Shown here: positions 9,701-11,875 of the stretch, in pieces | Layout: every line of letters begins with the position of its first letter | Numbering within the stretch: the stretch's first letter is position 1 | DNA from: an uncultured Spongiibacteraceae bacterium | GTDB taxonomy: Bacteria; Pseudomonadota; Gammaproteobacteria; Pseudomonadales; CAMLJR01 | Reading direction: 5' to 3' | DNA: 11,875 nt | Assembly: GCA_946480345.1 (NCBI GenBank) | Contig: CAMLJR010000087.1 | Location: 1 to 11,875 of the forward strand | Translations under genes and position numbers: made by a program | The notes under the pieces: generated by a model | What the model was told of the DNA's origin: nothing | Seen by the model: the letters and a program-made list of their open reading frames with translations, nothing else | The model's database searches: none

Positions 9701-11223
9701 TGCCGGAAGAAATCGTAGAGCGGACGCACGTGTCGCGACAGCACCGCCATCGGCGTGTCGTCACCCATCGAACCGACTGCTTCATTCGCGGATTCGGCGA
9801 GCACTTTCAATACCTGCTCGCGCTCCTCGAACGTGACCTGAAACATTTTTTGATACGCCTTCAACGGCTCGCCGCTGATCAGCTCGGGCGCGCGCTCCGG
9901 CTCCATTGTGGCTTCAATGCGCGTCGCATTTTCCTTCAGCCATTTTTTGTAGGGATGGCGTTTCTTCAAACGATCGTCGATCTGCTGCGTGTGCATCACT
10001 TCGCCGCTGAAGGTATCGACCGCAAAAATCTGACCGGGGCCGACGCGCCCCTTCGCGACCACATCTTCCGGTTTGTAGCCGTGCGTGCCGACTTCGGATG
10101 CGAGCGTAATGAAATCGTCGCGCGTGATCACCCAACGCGCCGGCCGCAAACCGTTGCGGTCGAGCAGACAAACTGCGTGGCGGCCATCGGTCACCACGAT
10201 GCCGGCGGGGCCATCCCACGGCTCCATATGCATCGCGTTGAATTCAAAAAATGCTTTCAGATCGGCATCCATGTGATCGATGTTCTGCCATGCCGGCGGC
10301 ACCAGCATGCGCACCGCGCGGAATAAATCCATGCCGCCAGCGAGCAGCAGATCGAGCATGTTGTCGAGGCTCGACGAATCGGAGCCAGTGCGATTAACAA
10401 TCGGCGCGATGCTGCGAATATCGGGCAGCAAATCGTTTTGGAATTTATTGATGCGCGCTTCGGCCCAGTTGCGATTGCCTTCGACCGTATTGATCTCGCC
10501 GTTATGCGCGAGAAAACGAAACGGCTGCGCGAGCGGCCAGCGCGGTGCGGTATTAGTGGAGAAACGCTGGTGGAAAATGCAGATCGATGTTTCGAGCCGT
10601 GCATCGCCCAGATCGAGATAAAAGCCCGGCAAATCTGCCGGCATCATCAAGCCTTTATAAATAAGCGATTTCGCGGACAGGCTGCACACATAAAACTCGC
10701 GATCGTCGTTGTTCGCGATTTCCATTTTTCGGCGCGCCACGTACAGCTTGATGCCGAAGGCTTTTTCGTCCGCACCGTTCGCGTCAACAAATATCTGTTC
10801 GATATGCGGCACGCTGGCCAATGCAATTTCGCCGAGCACAGAGCGATCGACCGGCACTTTGCGCCAGCCGATGACATTCAACCCTTCTGCAATTAATGCG
10901 GCTTCAACCGCAGCGCGTGCGGCAGTAGCACGACCGAGATCATGACTGAGAAAAATCTGGCCAACACCGAACAGCGTCGGCAAATCGGTTTTGAATGTTT
11001 CGCGCGCGAGTTCGCGCATGAAGCCATCGGGCATTTTGAACAGCAGGCCGCAGCCGTCGCCGGTTTTACCATCGGCGCCAATTGCTCCACGGTGCGTCAT
11101 GCAGGTTAACGACTCGATCGCGGTCTTGAGCAAACGATGGCTGGCCTGCCCCTTCATATGGGCAATCAAACCGAAGCCGCAGTTATCGCGTTCGTCGTCC
11201 GCTCGATAAAGTCCGGTTGTCAT
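6775..11223 (-). CDS. gltB: Glutamate synthase (NADPH) large subunit
   Basis: The alpha subunit hydrolyses glutamine and channels ammonia to 2-oxoglutarate, giving glutamate. Numbered from the ATG it is 1482 residues, normal for bacteria. Cys15 in [11 protein letters not shown] is the N-terminal nucleophile once a 14-residue propeptide is removed. Residues 15 to about 420 form the class II glutamine amidotransferase domain. A central domain follows to about 770. The FMN synthase domain (about 790-1165) includes [14 protein letters not shown] (889-902) and [12 protein letters not shown] (946-957). The [3Fe-4S] cysteines are Cys1102, Cys1108 and Cys1113 (CX5CX4C). The C-terminal glycine-repeat domain covers about 1265-1460. 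The frame can also start at an in-frame TTG at 11227-11229, two codons upstream. I prefer the ATG (11221-11223), which has GGAA 10 nt upstream. It is followed by gltD on the same strand. Confidence 0.97.
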   Translation of the reverse strand: MTTGLYRADDERDNCGFGLIAHMKGQASHRLLKTAIESLTCMTHRGAIGADGKTGDGCGLLFKMPDGFMRELARETFKTDLPTLFGVGQIFLSHDLGRATAARAAVEAALIAEGLNVIGWRKVPVDRSVLGEIALASVPHIEQIFVDANGADEKAFGIKLYVARRKMEIANNDDREFYVCSLSAKSLIYKGLMMPADLPGFYLDLGDARLETSICIFHQRFSTNTAPRWPLAQPFRFLAHNGEINTVEGNRNWAEARINKFQNDLLPDIRSIAPIVNRTGSDSSSLDNMLDLLLAGGMDLFRAVRMLVPPAWQNIDHMDADLKAFFEFNAMHMEPWDGPAGIVVTDGRHAVCLLDRNGLRPARWVITRDDFITLASEVGTHGYKPEDVVAKGRVGPGQIFAVDTFSGEVMHTQQIDDRLKKRHPYKKWLKENATRIEATMEPERAPELISGEPLKAYQKMFQVTFEEREQVLKVLAESANEAVGSMGDDTPMAVLSRHVRPLYDFFRQKFAQVTNPPIDPLRETIVMSLETCLGTEKNVFEETADHGDRIILTSPMLSPDKFARLVHLNKPHYPLHFIDLNYDPQQIDLAGAVRSVADQAEAAVHGGKVMLVLSDRSIGAGKLPVHSLLAVGAVHHRLIKAGLRCDANIIVETGSARDSHQIACLIGFGATAVYPYMAYSVINDLIRTGEVLGDPYDAHVNYRKGINKGLLKILSKMGISAVASYRGAQLFEAVGLSSEVVELCFREVSSRIEGATFADLQNDQQRIAADAWIARKPIAPGGLLKYVHGQEYHAFNPDVVRLLQRAVQSGDYAAWRDYSALVDRRPVAMIRDLFNLRGDLQPIPLEEVEPIENILPRFDSAGMSLGALSPEAHEALATAMNRLGGRSNSGEGGEDPARYGTERVSKIKQVASGRFGVTPAYLVNAEVLQIKVAQGAKPGEGGQLPGGKVNGLIARLRYAVPGVTLISPPPHHDIYSIEDLAQLIFDLKQVNPQALVSVKLVSEPGVGTIAAGVAKAYADLITISGYDGGTAASPLTSIKYAGSPWELGLSEAQQALRANGLRGAVRVQTDGGLKSGLDVIKAAILGAESFGFGTAPMVALGCKYLRICHLNNCATGVATQDARLRDDYFIGTIDMVTNFFKFVAMETREWLAQIGVRSIEELIGRTDMLEMHAGGTDKQRHLDLSRILWKDPNAQGRAEFCTQPSNPPFDKGVKAEAMWHATRDAIEAKSGGEFQFEVHNSDRSIGARLSGEIARRHGDKGMADAPIILKLTGTAGQSFGVWNAGGLHMYLEGDANDYVGKGMAAGKLVIYPPRVSTFESQNTTIIGNTCLYGATGGKLFAAGRAGERFAVRNSGAFAVIEGAGDHCCEYMTGGIVTVLGSTGVNFGAGMTGGFAYVLDEEHRFVDRYNSELVEICRINSESLESHRNHLRGIIREFVQETGSAWGHNLLDNFADYIGKFWMVKPKAANLDSLLKLTKQSPQ

Positions 11224-11319
11224 CAGCAATCAATTCCAATGGAAAATTTAAATCGAAAATCGATATCAAATCGCCGTCAGCGACCAGAGCGCGACGTACG
11301 TTAACGGAAGGGGATGGGT

Positions 11320-11346
11320 ATTCTACACCACAGACTTATGCCGCAA
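11320..11346 (-). promoter_or_regulatory. Candidate sigma-70 promoter for gltB
   Basis: On the minus strand TAGAAT (plus coordinates 11320-11325) resembles a -10 box preceded by TG. TTGCGG (11341-11346) could be a -35, but the spacing is only 15 nt. A start near 11313 would give a leader of about 90 nt before gltB. The leader contains a small inverted repeat, ATCGA-AAA-TCGAT (11252-11264). Glutamate synthase genes in related bacteria are often under Lrp or nitrogen control; no site could be matched with confidence. Confidence 0.35.
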
Positions 11347-11423
11347 GCCATCGCCGCCGATGCCGTTAATCGCGCTCGCTAAACAGGAAAAGCTAAGGCA
11401 AGAATTGGTCCGGCGGGAAAACC

Positions 11424-11875
11424 TCAATGCTTGGCGCTATGCGCGCGAATATCCGCTTGGATATTGGCAATGCTCCGTGGCCACGGTTGCTGTTTGCGTA
11501 TCGCCTCCGGCAGCTTTTGCACTGCCGCTGCGGCGGTATTTTTATCCGCATACGGCCCGGTCAGCGCGATATGCCAGGGTTTGCCGCGCAATCGTGTCGA
11601 ATAAACGTAGAGCTTTACCTCTTTGCCCGCACTGGCCGCGAATTTATCAACCGACGCACGCGCTTCCGCACCGATTACCTGCAGCATGACTTGCTGCGCA
11701 GGGAGTGCTAACAAGGCGCGCTCATCGCTGTCGAACGCACCATTATCCGGCACAGTTTTCGGAGCGGGTGTGGGCTCGGGCTGGGCAACAGGCTCAACCG
11801 CCGGTTTGGCGATCGGCTTTTCCACCGGCTTCGGTGCAGGTGCAGGTGCAGGTGCAGGTGCAGGTGCAGGTGCAG
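11424..11875 (-). CDS. DamX-like SPOR-domain protein, 3' part (runs off the window)
   Basis: Only the C-terminal 149 residues are visible; the frame is open to the right edge, so the N-terminal part (in DamX relatives a cytoplasmic region and one membrane segment) lies outside. The visible part starts with an Ala-Pro repeat, then a Pro/Ala/Lys/Glu-rich linker (KPVEKPIAKPAVEPVAQPEP), then a SPOR domain over about the last 90 residues (about 11454-11696). Its features are QQVMLQVIGA, the LYVYSTRLRGKPWHIALTGPY core, and KLPEAIRKQQPWPRS near the end. SPOR domains bind septal peptidoglycan that lacks stem peptides, and DamX proteins act at the division site. Position upstream of gltB matches the DamX-like gene of Pseudomonas. 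The GTG at 11823-11825 is only an internal valine codon and not a likely start. A gap of about 200 bp separates it from gltB. Confidence 0.85.
   Translation of the reverse strand, partial: APAPAPAPAPAPAPKPVEKPIAKPAVEPVAQPEPTPAPKTVPDNGAFDSDERALLALPAQQVMLQVIGAEARASVDKFAASAGKEVKLYVYSTRLRGKPWHIALTGPYADKNTAAAAVQKLPEAIRKQQPWPRSIANIQADIRAHSAKH
11835..11875. repeat. Hexanucleotide tandem repeat TGCAGG, coding for (Ala-Pro)n
   Basis: TGCAGG is repeated nearly seven times without interruption up to the window edge, so its full length is unknown. On the coding minus strand it reads CCTGCA and encodes alternating Ala and Pro in the linker of the DamX-like protein. Because the unit is six bases, gain or loss of units would change linker length but keep the frame. 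Confidence 0.9.

Noticed and set aside
9523..10326. Open frame of 267 codons on the plus strand inside gltB
   Set aside because: It lies wholly antisense to the well-conserved amidotransferase and central domains of gltB. Its translation is rich in His, Arg and Gln with no recognisable domain, as expected from a mirror of biased codons.
11349..11362. CATCG/CGATG hairpin downstream of the DamX-like gene as a terminator
   Set aside because: The stem is only 5 bp, it lies about 60 nt past the stop, and no T run follows it on the minus strand.
11360..11689. Plus-strand open frame of 109 codons in the gltB leader and DamX-like gene
   Set aside because: It is antisense to the SPOR domain, has no clear ribosome site and shows low-complexity Ala/Arg composition.
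11835..11875. Tandem repeat considered as a possible CRISPR or origin iteron
   Set aside because: The unit is only 6 bp with no spacers, and it reads as Ala-Pro codons continuous with the DamX-like linker.

Overview
The window is a stretch of bacterial chromosome, most likely from a gammaproteobacterium of the Pseudomonas/Cellvibrionales type. Two things point there. The minus-strand gene order is a SPOR-domain DamX-like protein, then gltB, gltD and hemE, which is the arrangement known from Pseudomonas. The plus strand carries a PA0069-type radical SAM gene. Base composition looks to be in the mid-50s % GC by eye. I cannot name the genus.

Layout from left to right. Positions 14-46 hold a strong hairpin. 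The minus strand then carries a lipoprotein M48 metalloprotease (70-897), with a small secreted two-repeat cysteine protein upstream of it (952-1284). An intergenic region of 186 bp with several palindromes separates these from a plus-strand run of three tightly spaced genes: a short-chain dehydrogenase (1471-2319), a radical SAM protein (2346-3392) and a secreted DUF4136 protein (3421-3966). A hairpin at 3985-4010 lies between this run and the convergent minus-strand block. That block, read from the right edge, is the 3' part of a DamX-like gene (11424 to the edge), gltB (6775-11223), gltD (5261-6679) and hemE (4014-5078). No tRNA, rRNA, CRISPR array, transposase, integrase or phage gene was seen.

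GltB and GltD form the NADPH-dependent glutamate synthase, which with glutamine synthetase assimilates ammonia. HemE commits uroporphyrinogen III to the haem branch. Glutamate is the precursor of 5-aminolevulinate in the C5 pathway used by gammaproteobacteria, so the neighbourhood makes metabolic sense. The DamX-like protein is a cell-envelope/division protein whose link to gltB is positional.

Most of the window is conserved housekeeping sequence, and I found no convincing new multi-gene system. The items most worth a second look are a cruciform-like inverted repeat between gltD and hemE (5142-5237), the two-repeat secreted protein at 952-1284, a compact hairpin between gltB and gltD (6713-6742), the in-frame hexanucleotide tract in the DamX-like gene at the right edge, and an apparent excess of the palindrome CGATCG.
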